This document shows positions 8,733 to 17,397 of a DNA stretch of 64,000 nucleotides, piece by piece (positions within the stretch are counted from its first letter, which is position 1; each line of letters opens with the position of its first letter). The notes below the pieces were generated by a model, which saw only the letters and a list, made by a program, of their open reading frames with translations, was not told where the DNA came from and did no database searches. The position numbers were made by a program, and so were the translations under genes. Location: NCBI RefSeq assembly GCF_945873075.1, contig NZ_CAMCBS010000002.1, positions 1 through 64,000 of the forward strand, given 5' to 3'. The stretch is from an uncultured Moraxella sp. GTDB taxonomy: Bacteria > Pseudomonadota > Gammaproteobacteria > Pseudomonadales > Moraxellaceae.

Positions 8733-9884
8733 ATGAAAAATTATCTACCAAATGACTGGCAAGCGCCAAAATTTGAACAAGCTCACAGTGATGATGCGTG
8801 GGTGTTTCCGCCGATTGTGGATTTGTGCGCACGCCTGCGTGAACCGGGACATCAGGCGCATGGCACGCTGGCATCTGAAGGCTTGGCAGCTCGCAAAAAT
8901 GGCATCCTGCACATCGTACTGCCCCCAGATACCGACCCAATCCTACAAAACGGCTCACTGCTCAAGGGCTTACGAGAAAAAGCCATGCAAGACGGTGGCA
9001 TCTATCTGCACATCCTAGGCGCGCTGACCGATGGGCTAAAAGGCGAACAACCTGCCAATCTAGCCGGTCTAAAACAAGGCGGTGCAATTGCAGTAACCAA
9101 CGCCACACAAGGCTTTGCCAATGATATGGTGATGCTACGCACGCTTGAGTATGCAGCGACATTTGGGCTAAAAGTGTTCTTTTATCCTGATGAGCCAAGC
9201 CTGTCAAAGGGCGGTGTGGCGCATGAAGGCTATATCGCATCGTTTCATGGCTTGCAGGGCATTCCTTGGCTTGCCGAGACGGTGGCATTATCCAAGCAGC
9301 TATTGATGGTCGAAGAAACAGGCATCAGCGCACACTTTAGCCAAATCACCTGCCGTACATCGGTTGAGCTCATCCGCTGGGCGAAATCTCGTGGCTTGCC
9401 GATTACCTGTGATGTCGCCATGCATCAATTGCATCTGACTGATGATGATATCGAAGGCTATGATGCTAGCGCCTATGTCCTGCCACCACTTCGCAGTAAC
9501 ACTGACCAAAAAGCACTGATTGCAGGGCTAAAAGATGGCACGATTGATGCGATTTGTAGTCATCATGAGCCATTGTCATCATCCGCCAAGCAAGCACCAT
9601 TTGGCGAAGCGACACCGGGGATTAGTAACTTTGATACCTTTGTGGCGCTTGGGGTGAAGCTTGTTAATGATGGTATCTTGACGGCGGATGAATTGGTTCA
9701 AAAAATCTGCCTAAACCCTGCCAAAATCGCAGGCATCCACGACTATCAAGCCATCGGCGGTGCGATTGTCATCGACCCAACTGTATCGTGGGTGGTGGGT
9801 GGTGACACCATGTATTCAAAAGGCAAAAACACGCCATTTAGCGGTCAGACACTGACAGGGCGAGTGGTTGAGACCAGTTTTTAG
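8733..9884 (+). CDS. pyrC': Dihydroorotase-like PyrC' (non-catalytic ATCase partner)
   Basis: 383 residues from the ATG giving MKNYLPNDW, preceded by AAAGG. It is an amidohydrolase-fold homologue of dihydroorotase, but the zinc motif after the first strand reads VDLCARLREPG, with Cys32 and Arg34 where active enzymes have H-x-H. The catalytic TDHAP motif near the C-terminus is replaced by CSHHEP. It is therefore expected to be inactive and to serve as the structural partner of PyrB in a dodecameric ATCase, as in Pseudomonas. A functional pyrC should lie elsewhere. Cotranscribed with pyrB. Confidence 0.88.
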   Translation: MKNYLPNDWQAPKFEQAHSDDAWVFPPIVDLCARLREPGHQAHGTLASEGLAARKNGILHIVLPPDTDPILQNGSLLKGLREKAMQDGGIYLHILGALTDGLKGEQPANLAGLKQGGAIAVTNATQGFANDMVMLRTLEYAATFGLKVFFYPDEPSLSKGGVAHEGYIASFHGLQGIPWLAETVALSKQLLMVEETGISAHFSQITCRTSVELIRWAKSRGLPITCDVAMHQLHLTDDDIEGYDASAYVLPPLRSNTDQKALIAGLKDGTIDAICSHHEPLSSSAKQAPFGEATPGISNFDTFVALGVKLVNDGILTADELVQKICLNPAKIAGIHDYQAIGGAIVIDPTVSWVVGGDTMYSKGKNTPFSGQTLTGRVVETSF

Positions 9885-9912
9885 TCTGATTAATCAATCA
9901 AGGTAGGTAAGC

Positions 9913-10974
9913 ATGAAGTCATCGCTACAAGCGCTATTATCATCACCCATCATCCAAGCACCGATGGCAGGGGCGAGCAATAGCGCAACTGTGGTCGCTG
10001 CCTGCCAAGCAGGGGCATTGGGCTCGCTTGGTGCGGGGATGATGACGCCACAGCAGATACACCAAAGTATTGATGATATCAAATCGGCGACCGATTTGCC
10101 GTTTTGTGTCAATCTGATGGTGCTACCACAAGCCATCACCGAGCGATACAGCGAGCCGATGCCTGAGTGGCTTGGTGAGTACTATGATAAGCTTGGCATT
10201 GCGCCTGTGCTGGATGATAAGCCTGCGCAGTCGTTCGATGACCAGTTTCAAGTACTACTTGATAATCCTGTGCCTGTGGCGAGCTTTACCTTTGGGATAA
10301 TCAGCATTGAGCAGGTGCAGGCACTCAAGCAAGTGGGTACGCTTGTCATTGGCACTGCCAACTGCCCTGATGAAGTCATTGCATGGGCGGATGTCGGTGC
10401 TGATGCGGTCGTGGTGCAGGGTGCTGAAGCAGGCGGACATCGTGGTGGCTGGCTGGATGAATCAGCATCACCGATGGCATTGGCACAGCTGTTCACAGCG
10501 GTGACAGACAGGCTAAGTGATGAGCAAGTACAGATTGCACTCATTGCAGCAGGCGGTATTCATGATGACAAGCAGGTACGCCATTATCTCAATCACGGGG
10601 CGGTAGCCGTCGCTGTCGGTACGGCTTTTTTGAGTACGGCGGAGTCGTGCATATCGCCACTGTGGAAATCACGCCTATTAGCAGGTGGCGAGACTCGGCT
10701 GACTCGGCTGTATTCGGGCAAGCTTGCTCGGGGCTTGGTGACAGGTTATATGCAGGACTTTATTCATCTTGATGGACTGGTGCGTCATCCACACATTCCG
10801 ATTTATCCGACGATGAATGCCATGACCAAGTCGCTACGAGCGCATGGAGCTAGCACGCAAGATGACAATCTGATGAGCCTATGGGCAGGTACAGGCGTGA
10901 GTCAGTGCCGTGATGAGTCGATGGCGGATTTGGTCGCACGGCTTGTGGCGGATGTGGCGCATGGAGAGCGATGA
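9913..10974 (+). CDS. Nitronate monooxygenase / NPD-family FMN enzyme
   Basis: 353 residues with a TIM-barrel fold of the 2-nitropropane dioxygenase family. It starts with the FMN-binding IIQAPMAGAS, has GALGSLGAG, and carries VVQGAEAGGHRGG, the stretch with the catalytic His of class I enzymes. Such enzymes oxidise propionate-3-nitronate or alkyl nitronates using FMN and oxygen, a detoxification role. It follows pyrC' after 28 bp and overlaps the acetyltransferase gene by four bases. FabK-type enoyl reductases share the fold, but class I nitronate monooxygenase fits better. Confidence 0.85.
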   Translation: MKSSLQALLSSPIIQAPMAGASNSATVVAACQAGALGSLGAGMMTPQQIHQSIDDIKSATDLPFCVNLMVLPQAITERYSEPMPEWLGEYYDKLGIAPVLDDKPAQSFDDQFQVLLDNPVPVASFTFGIISIEQVQALKQVGTLVIGTANCPDEVIAWADVGADAVVVQGAEAGGHRGGWLDESASPMALAQLFTAVTDRLSDEQVQIALIAAGGIHDDKQVRHYLNHGAVAVAVGTAFLSTAESCISPLWKSRLLAGGETRLTRLYSGKLARGLVTGYMQDFIHLDGLVRHPHIPIYPTMNAMTKSLRAHGASTQDDNLMSLWAGTGVSQCRDESMADLVARLVADVAHGER

Positions 10975-11498
10975 TGGATTTGCAGTTTAAAACCCCGACA
11001 CTGGATGATAAAGCGCGTATTTTGACTTTTCGCCGTGAATTTAATGCCGTCTTTGATGCCATGCACGGCGCAAATGAGCTCAATGCCTTTATGGACGGTG
11101 GCTTTGCCGGTTGGATTAATTATATCAATGCACCAGCAGGCACGCAGTGGTTTGAATACCAAAAAGTCGCCGACAGCACCTATATTGCATTGATAGATGA
11201 TGTGGTGGTTGCGATTGTGCATATACGCCACACGCTCAATGATGCGCTGCTACAACAAGGCGGTCATGTCGGATATAGTACGCATCCTGCTTATCAAGGA
11301 CGGGGCATTGCAACTCGTGTGCTGGCATTTGCTGTCCGTACACTCAATGAGATGGGTGTGCACAAGGTATTGGTTACTTGTCAGCATGACAATCTTGCAT
11401 CAGCAAGAGTTATTGAGAAAAACGGTGGCATCTTAGAAAATATCTTGACTAAGTCTAATGGCGTACAGGTGAGTAGATATTGGATTGGCGAAAGATGA
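10971..11498 (+). CDS. GNAT-family N-acetyltransferase
   Basis: 175 residues. The acetyl-CoA pyrophosphate loop QGRGIATRVL (around residue 104) follows the strand GHVGYSTHPAY, and the C-terminal half keeps the NLASARVIEKNGG motif, as in RimJ/YjaB-like GNATs. The substrate is not predictable. It starts inside the stop of the nitronate monooxygenase gene (ATGA overlap; a second ATG follows directly) and is the last gene before a strong terminator, so it is part of the pyrB-pyrC'-monooxygenase transcription unit. Confidence 0.85.
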   Translation: MMDLQFKTPTLDDKARILTFRREFNAVFDAMHGANELNAFMDGGFAGWINYINAPAGTQWFEYQKVADSTYIALIDDVVVAIVHIRHTLNDALLQQGGHVGYSTHPAYQGRGIATRVLAFAVRTLNEMGVHKVLVTCQHDNLASARVIEKNGGILENILTKSNGVQVSRYWIGER

Positions 11499-11528
11499 GT
11501 GATGACAATTAACCATTTATCATCAAAA

Positions 11529-11562
11529 AATCCCCTATTCTACAGAATGGGGGATTGTTTTT
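11529..11562. terminator. Bidirectional terminator between the pyr cluster and nhaA
   Basis: A 13-bp stem, AATCCCCTATTCT with AGAATGGGGGATT, and a tiny loop. T-rich tails lie on both strands, so it can end both the plus-strand cluster and the minus-strand nhaA. Confidence 0.9.
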
Positions 11563-11577
11563 TGGTCAAGATATTGC

Positions 11578-12795
11578 TTAGTGCGTAGATGGGATGTAGC
11601 CATCGCCACTATCTTTGGCAAGCACAGGATGCTCGGCATTTGGTACAGCTTTACGCAGTAACAGATAGCCTGCGACACCTGAGATGATAGAGCCTAGGAT
11701 AATGCCAAGTCGTGGGTCAAAGCCTTCTGGAATACCACCAAAAGCAAGCCCTGAGATGAACAAACTCATGGTAAAGCCGATACCACACAGCAGTGATGCG
11801 CCATAGATTTGTTTCATGTTCGTGCCTGTCGGTAGGCTTGCTAGACCAAGCTTTAGGCAAAGCAGCACCGCTGCCATCACGCCAATTTGCTTACCAATGA
11901 ATAAACCTGCAGCAATGCCAAGTGGTACAGGATGTAGCAGGGTGTCTAGGCTTGTGCCCGCTAGCGAAATCCCTGCATTGGCAAAGGCAAATAACGGCAA
12001 AATCCCAAACGCCACCGTACCGTGCAAATCATGCTCAAGCTCTTCGAGCGGTGAATGTTCTGGGTCAAATTTATTCTTTAAAGGAATAAAAAACGCCAAT
12101 AGTACCCCTGCCAAAGTCGCATGAACACCCGATTTGAGTAAGGCCGCCCACATAATCAGACCAATCAGCAGATACGGCGTCAGACGCACGACATTCATGC
12201 GATTTAATAGATACAAAAACGGCAAGCAAATCCCTGCAATGCCAAGCGAGACCAATGATAATTCAGATGTATAAAACAATGCGATGATGATAATCGCCCC
12301 AAGGTCATCAAAAATCGCAATCGACACCAAAAATACCTTGAGTGCATTTGGCACGCGATTACCAAGTAGGCTGAGTACCCCAAGTGCAAAGGCGATGTCA
12401 GTCGCTGCAGGGATTGCCCAGCCGGCAAGCTGTTCTGGGTTCTCGTAATTTAGCCCTGCATAAATCAACGCAGGGGCAATCATGCCACCGATAGCAGCGA
12501 GTGCAGGCATTAAGATTTGCTTAACATCAGCCAGCTCACCAATCAGTGCTTCACGCTTGAGTTCAAGCCCCACCAAAAAGAAAAAAATCGCCATTAAACC
12601 ATCATTAATCCAGTGATGTGCATCTTTGGCAATCTCAAACGCACCGATTTGTACCACCACAGGCGCATGAATGAACGCATGATACGCATCGTGCAGGGGT
12701 GAGTTGGCGACAATCATCGCCAAAATCGCGGCGATGGCAAGAATGATACCACCGGCAGCTTCGAGTGCCAAAAATTTCTTAATCTGTGCAAACAT
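11578..12795 (-). CDS. nhaA: Na+/H+ antiporter NhaA
   Basis: 405 residues and about 12 membrane segments. It exchanges cytoplasmic Na+ (or Li+) for external protons and supports pH and sodium homeostasis. The ion-binding double aspartate is present in AIFDDLGAI, and the characteristic [19 protein letters not shown] lies in the N-terminal third. Length and ending agree with the family. Single gene with a shared terminator behind it and a divergent promoter region shared with the TauE/SafE gene. Confidence 0.96.
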   Translation of the reverse strand: MFAQIKKFLALEAAGGIILAIAAILAMIVANSPLHDAYHAFIHAPVVVQIGAFEIAKDAHHWINDGLMAIFFFLVGLELKREALIGELADVKQILMPALAAIGGMIAPALIYAGLNYENPEQLAGWAIPAATDIAFALGVLSLLGNRVPNALKVFLVSIAIFDDLGAIIIIALFYTSELSLVSLGIAGICLPFLYLLNRMNVVRLTPYLLIGLIMWAALLKSGVHATLAGVLLAFFIPLKNKFDPEHSPLEELEHDLHGTVAFGILPLFAFANAGISLAGTSLDTLLHPVPLGIAAGLFIGKQIGVMAAVLLCLKLGLASLPTGTNMKQIYGASLLCGIGFTMSLFISGLAFGGIPEGFDPRLGIILGSIISGVAGYLLLRKAVPNAEHPVLAKDSGDGYIPSTH

Positions 12796-12960
12796 GGTAA
12801 AGTTTTTCCTAATAACAAGACGGTAAGTGCAAACTTAAGGCTTGCTTTGGGTCTTTGATTGTTTTTTGATAAGTGTTATCATTTTTTCCAATGTATCAAA
12901 AATTGGGCGTATAATAAAGCATTTTTTGGTATTTTCGATGACTTGATAAGTGATATTATA

Positions 12961-13716
12961 ATGGATATTCAGCTAGGCTTAGAAATATTGATGCTGTTGT
13001 TTGGCGTGGCGATGGTGGCAGGCTTTGTCGATGCGATGGCAGGTGGGGGTGGTCTGTTGACCATTCCTGCGTTATTGCTATCAGGTGTGCCACCAATTGC
13101 CACCCTTGCCACCAATAAGCTTCAAGCATCGGCAGGGTCGTTCTCGGCAAGCCTTACGATGATAAAAAAAGGTGTCATCAACCCAAAAGACATCAAAATC
13201 GCCTTTATGATGGCAGCTATCGGCTCGGCCATCGGCTCGATATTGGTGCAACTATCACCGCCTGAGATGCTAAAAGTCGTCATTCCGTTTCTGGTCGCAG
13301 GCGTGGGGCTTTATACGCTGTTTGCGCCCAATCTTGGGCAGATTGAACGCGCGCCCAAAATCAGCCAAAGCACATGGCAAAAAACCATCGTACCACTCAT
13401 CGGCTTTTATGATGGTTATCTTGGGCCGGGCACGGGGACATTTTTTGCACTGTCCAATGTCGCTTTGCGTGGGATGGATTTGATACGAGCCACAGGCACC
13501 GCCAAGCTGCTAAACTTCGCCACCAATATCGCAAGCCTTGCACTGTTTATCGTCGGCGGTCAAGTGCTATGGAAAGTCGGCTTTGTGATGATGGCAGGGC
13601 AGGTGATTGGGGCGTTTTTTGGTTCGCAGATGGTGGTCAAAGGCGGTGCTAAATTTATCCGCCCTGTGATTGTACTGATGTGCTTTGCGATGGTGGTGCG
13701 GTATGTGTTTTGGTGA
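12961..13716 (+). CDS. TauE/SafE (TSUP) family permease
   Basis: 251 residues from the ATG giving MDIQLGLEIL; the open frame runs further upstream but that part is AT-rich and non-protein-like. Seven to eight hydrophobic helices, with the family motif GGGGLLTIPALLL in the first third and the repeat-like GPGTGTFFAL in the second half. TSUP proteins move sulfite, sulfonates or other organic anions across the inner membrane. It is not next to a sulfonate pathway, so the substrate is open. Confidence 0.88.
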   Translation: MDIQLGLEILMLLFGVAMVAGFVDAMAGGGGLLTIPALLLSGVPPIATLATNKLQASAGSFSASLTMIKKGVINPKDIKIAFMMAAIGSAIGSILVQLSPPEMLKVVIPFLVAGVGLYTLFAPNLGQIERAPKISQSTWQKTIVPLIGFYDGYLGPGTGTFFALSNVALRGMDLIRATGTAKLLNFATNIASLALFIVGGQVLWKVGFVMMAGQVIGAFFGSQMVVKGGAKFIRPVIVLMCFAMVVRYVFW

Positions 13717-13764
13717 TAGATTGAATAATAAAAAAGATTTGATATTGCATTAGTGGTCAATATT

Positions 13765-14661
13765 TTATTGGTGAAATAAATCAAAACATACCTGTCGCAG
13801 CCAGCGATTGTCGGGGTTTTTGTGCATTCTAGCGTGCCAGTGCTGCTTGACATCAAAAGTTGGTAGTTTAAAAGGTAGAGTAAAAATCTGACAATCGTTT
13901 GAGTCAAGCAAATCGCCCAGTTTTTCGGGTACGGTTGCAATCAAATTGGTCGCTTTGACCACGGCATCAACGCCCAAATAACCCGGCATACGCATTTGAA
14001 TTTTGCGAGTGATGCCAAGTTTTTGTAGGGCATTTTCGGCCATAAAATGACCAGTTCCACTCGGTACAACTTCAATATGATCACAAGCTTCATAATCTGC
14101 CAGACTAAGCTGTGTCTGTATCACGGGATGGCGTCTTCTGACCAGTCCTACATAGCGTTGCCGAAATAGCGTCTGTTGATAAAATCCTGCTTCTAGTTGC
14201 GGAATAAAGCCAATCGCCAAATCCACTTGCCCATTACTCATTAAGCTTGGGGTGTAGCCATCGATCGGTACGACATTGAGCCTAACAGATGGTGCATGAG
14301 TATGTAGGTAGGCAGCAAGCTTTGGCACAAGCTGTAAGTGACTGATGTCAGTAAGCCCTAATGTAAATTCACGAGTGGATTCGAGTGGATTAAAGGCACG
14401 ACGATAGTCATTCACCAGTCGAAATCGCTCCAGTGTCTCACTGATCAATGGTGCCAATTCTTTAGCAAACTCAGTTGGTAGCATGCGATGACCAACACGC
14501 ACAAACAAATCATTATCAAAATGCTTACGCAACTTAGCAAGTCCAATACTGGCGGCCGGCTGACCGATATCAAGGCTTTGGGCGGCTTGCGAAATATTCT
14601 CATGCGTATAAATCGCATAAAATAGCTGCAATAAGCGAATATCAATCGAAGTCATCATCAC
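13765..14661 (-). CDS. LysR-type regulator of the gentisate operon
   Basis: About 298 residues. The N-terminal winged helix-turn-helix contains QAAQSLDIGQPAASIGLAKL, followed by the two-lobe substrate-sensing domain with DLAIGFIP. Three ATG codons in a row leave the start uncertain by two residues. It is transcribed divergently from the gentisate dioxygenase gene over a 150-bp gap that holds a perfect 7-7-7 inverted repeat. By position and family it should be the activator responding to gentisate or a related aromatic acid, and it may repress itself. Its effector has to be inferred. Confidence 0.88.
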   Translation of the reverse strand: MMMTSIDIRLLQLFYAIYTHENISQAAQSLDIGQPAASIGLAKLRKHFDNDLFVRVGHRMLPTEFAKELAPLISETLERFRLVNDYRRAFNPLESTREFTLGLTDISHLQLVPKLAAYLHTHAPSVRLNVVPIDGYTPSLMSNGQVDLAIGFIPQLEAGFYQQTLFRQRYVGLVRRRHPVIQTQLSLADYEACDHIEVVPSGTGHFMAENALQKLGITRKIQMRMPGYLGVDAVVKATNLIATVPEKLGDLLDSNDCQIFTLPFKLPTFDVKQHWHARMHKNPDNRWLRQVCFDLFHQ

Positions 14662-14705
14662 ATCACATCACATCAAAATTCAAAAGTATGAGTATTTTAA
14701 CATGA

Positions 14706-14726
14706 ACTATTAATAACTTTAATAGT
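14706..14726. promoter_or_regulatory. Candidate LysR binding site
   Basis: Perfect inverted repeat ACTATTA-N7-TAATAGT. Its centre lies about 65 bp before the start point predicted from the extended -10 at 14766-14774, the usual place of a LysR recognition site. Confidence 0.6.
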
Positions 14727-14765
14727 ATTTATTGGAGCTTGGTTATAGCCTGGCTGGGATGACTT

Positions 14766-14774
14766 TGTTATAGT
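14766..14774 (+). promoter_or_regulatory. Extended -10 element for the gentisate operon
   Basis: TGT-TATAGT, 38 bp before the dioxygenase ATG. There is no good -35, in keeping with an activator-dependent promoter. Confidence 0.45.
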
Positions 14775-14811
14775 TGCCACACTAAATCTTGACAACACAC
14801 AGGAGTGAAAA

Positions 14812-15864
14812 ATGGATTTACAGCTAGGTCGCCTTGAAGACTTGCCCCAAGATTATCGTGATGAATTGGAAAAAAATAACTTAGTTCCGCTATGGCCGAG
14901 TCTGCGTGATGTAATGCCACCCTTGACCCCAAGACCAAAATCACAAATTACCCTATGGCCTTATAAAGATATTCGTCCGCTATTGATGCAAGCAGGGCAG
15001 CTGACACCGATCGAAAAGGCCGAACGCCGAGTTTTGGTATTATCAAACCCTGGTCTTGATATTACCACCATGCGTGCCAGTCCAGTTATTTATTTGGGTA
15101 TGCAGTTGATTTTACCTGGAGAGATTGCACCCAACCACCGCCACACACCAAACGCTGTACGCTTGATTGTAGAAGGTCGTGGTGGTTATACCACTGTTGA
15201 AGGTGAAAAATGCCCAATGGAACATGGTGATTTGATCTTGACACCATCTGGCATGTGGCATGAGCATGGACATGAAGGTGATGAGCCCGTTGTATGGTTG
15301 GATATTTTGGATTTGCCGCTGGTGTATTATGCTGAAGCAACCTATGTCGAAGAAGGGGATGATCAAGCTGAACGCAAAGTTGCTCTAGAGCCGACCTATC
15401 ATGGCGGTATTGTGCCAGTGAAACAGTTTGCTCGCAACCAAGCAGATTATCCAATCCTGCGTTATCGCTGGGTAGATGCTAAGCGTGTATTGGAAAATAT
15501 TGCCCAAACTGAGCCCAATACCGATATTGTACAAGTGGCATATGTCAATCCAGAAACGGGTGCTGATTGTCAAAAAATCATTGGTTACACCGCCATCATG
15601 TTGCGCGCCAATGAAACCGTGCATCTCAAACGCCGCTCAGCAGCACAAGTGTTTCATATGATTGAAGGGGAAATATCGCTTGTGATTGATGATGAAACGC
15701 TACCAATGGGCAAGTCTGACACAGCGGTTGCGCCAGCATTTACGCATGTCAGTTTGACAAATCGCAGCAATCAGCCAAGCTTTGTCTTTGTGGCAGATGA
15801 AGCACCATTCCAAAAGAAACTTGGTCTATACAGTGAGCGTGAGCGTATCGATGGCAAAGCATGA
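14812..15864 (+). CDS. Gentisate 1,2-dioxygenase
   Basis: 350 residues of a bicupin. It opens the ring of gentisate (2,5-dihydroxybenzoate) with oxygen and Fe(II) to give maleylpyruvate. The N-terminal cupin has the iron ligands in HRH at 109-111 and HEH at 150-152; the C-terminal cupin (about 255-335) is retained without a full ligand set, as usual in this family. AGGAG precedes the ATG. First gene of a plus-strand operon with the isomerase, hydrolase and transporter, controlled by the divergent LysR gene. Confidence 0.95.
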   Translation: MDLQLGRLEDLPQDYRDELEKNNLVPLWPSLRDVMPPLTPRPKSQITLWPYKDIRPLLMQAGQLTPIEKAERRVLVLSNPGLDITTMRASPVIYLGMQLILPGEIAPNHRHTPNAVRLIVEGRGGYTTVEGEKCPMEHGDLILTPSGMWHEHGHEGDEPVVWLDILDLPLVYYAEATYVEEGDDQAERKVALEPTYHGGIVPVKQFARNQADYPILRYRWVDAKRVLENIAQTEPNTDIVQVAYVNPETGADCQKIIGYTAIMLRANETVHLKRRSAAQVFHMIEGEISLVIDDETLPMGKSDTAVAPAFTHVSLTNRSNQPSFVFVADEAPFQKKLGLYSERERIDGKA

Positions 15865-15909
15865 TTGGCGAAAAAATAAGGATAATATAATTTAAAAAGG
15901 TATAATAAT

Positions 15910-16563
15910 ATGTTAAAACTGTATAATTTTTTTCGCAGTGGGACATCGCACCGCACACGCATCGCTTTGAACCTAAAAGGGGTGGATTATCAGTATATCC
16001 CTATCAGTCTTGGCAAGGGAGAGCATCACAGCGATACGTTCAAGGCTATCAATCCACAAGAGCTTGTACCTGCACTTGTGCTTGATGATGGTGAAGTATT
16101 AACCCAAAGTGTCGCCATCATCGAGTGGTTAGAAGAAGTATACCCAGATCAGGCGCTTTTGCCAAAAGATCCTATTGCTCGTGCCAATGTGCGCGCCTTG
16201 GCAGCTATTGTTGGCTGTGACATTCATCCGATTAACAATAAGCGTATTTTGGGTTATCTACGCAGCCATCACATCGAAGATGAACACGCTATCGAAGCCT
16301 GGACGGCGACTTGGATTCATGCAGGATTCCGTGCACTCGAGGCTTTGCTTGTGCAGGATAGTACTCGTCATACTGGATTCTGCTATGGTGATACGCCGAC
16401 ATTGGCTGATGCTTATTTGATACCGCAGGTGTATTCAGCACGACGATTTAATGTTGATTTATCCGCTTATCCAAACATTGTCGCCATTGATGCGCATTGC
16501 AACAGTTTGGACGCATTTAAAAAAGCCTATCCAGACAACCAACCTGATGCCCCAAAAGCATAA
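15910..16563 (+). CDS. nagL: Maleylpyruvate isomerase (zeta-class GST family)
   Basis: 217 residues with a thioredoxin-fold N-terminal domain and helical C-terminal domain. The active-site stretch FRSGTSHRTRIALNLKG near residue 8 and the QSVAIIEWLEE motif are those of maleylpyruvate/maleylacetoacetate isomerases. It converts maleylpyruvate to fumarylpyruvate, probably with glutathione. The pathway neighbours (gentisate dioxygenase before, fumarylpyruvate hydrolase after) favour maleylpyruvate over maleylacetoacetate. The gap to the previous gene is 45 bp. Confidence 0.92.
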   Translation: MLKLYNFFRSGTSHRTRIALNLKGVDYQYIPISLGKGEHHSDTFKAINPQELVPALVLDDGEVLTQSVAIIEWLEEVYPDQALLPKDPIARANVRALAAIVGCDIHPINNKRILGYLRSHHIEDEHAIEAWTATWIHAGFRALEALLVQDSTRHTGFCYGDTPTLADAYLIPQVYSARRFNVDLSAYPNIVAIDAHCNSLDAFKKAYPDNQPDAPKA

Positions 16564-16589
16564 CCAAAAACAACAACAAGGAGCCATAT

Positions 16590-17294
16590 ATGTCTTATGT
16601 GTTTGAACCTGTAAAAACTGTCGGCCTAGCCATCAATGGTAGCTCAGATCAATTCCCTGTACGCCGTGTGTACTGTGTCGGCCGTAACTATGCTGCTCAC
16701 GCACGCGAGATGGGATTTGATCCTGATCGTGAGCCGCCATTTTTCTTTTGTAAGCCAAACGATCCAGAGTCAATCATACCTGTACCTGCAGGCCAAGCCA
16801 TTGATTTACCATATCCTAGCCAGACGAATAACTATCACTATGAGATTGAATTGGTTGTTGCTATCGGTCAAGGTGGGAAAAACATCACTGTCGAAGACGC
16901 AGCCAAGCATATCTTTGGCTATGCCGTGGGACTGGACATGACCCGTCGTGATTTGCAAATGAAAATGCGTGAAATGGGTCGCCCGTGGGAAATTGGCAAA
17001 GCCTTTGATTATTCAGCTCCGATCGGTGTGATTCACCCAATTGGTGAGACAGGTGAGATTGACAAAGGTGAAATCCATCTGACAGTTAATGGCGAAACCA
17101 AACAAAAAAGCGGCATTGATTTTCTGATTTGGAATGTTGCTGAGACCATCAGCAAATTATCCGAACTGTTTGAATTGCAGCCAGGGGATCTGATTTTTAC
17201 CGGCACACCAGAAGGTGTTGGTGCCGTTGTTCCGGGTGATGTCATGCAAGCAGACATTGCAGGTCTAACGGGCATTACCATCAATGTAAAATAA
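16590..17294 (+). CDS. nagK: Fumarylpyruvate hydrolase (FAH family)
   Basis: 234 residues. It hydrolyses fumarylpyruvate to fumarate and pyruvate, the last step of the gentisate route. Family features: VGRNYAAHAREMG at 30-42, the metal-binding acidic residues Glu85 and Glu87 in YEIEL and Asp116 in GLDMTRRD, and the TGTPEGVG motif near the end. AAGGAG lies before the ATG. It follows the isomerase by 26 bp. The ending and motif spacing match NagK rather than the longer FahA. Confidence 0.94.
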   Translation: MSYVFEPVKTVGLAINGSSDQFPVRRVYCVGRNYAAHAREMGFDPDREPPFFFCKPNDPESIIPVPAGQAIDLPYPSQTNNYHYEIELVVAIGQGGKNITVEDAAKHIFGYAVGLDMTRRDLQMKMREMGRPWEIGKAFDYSAPIGVIHPIGETGEIDKGEIHLTVNGETKQKSGIDFLIWNVAETISKLSELFELQPGDLIFTGTPEGVGAVVPGDVMQADIAGLTGITINVK

Positions 17295-17397
17295 TCACTT
17301 TCAATCAGTAGGGCAATCAACAAAATCACATGGCTTTAGGATTGTTGATTGCTCATTTTTTATGTCAAATTTAGGGAAAAACAGACAGGAATTTGCG

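Noticed and set aside
7667-11498. Functional dihydroorotase in the pyr operon
   Set aside because: The zinc and catalytic residues are missing in the encoded homologue.
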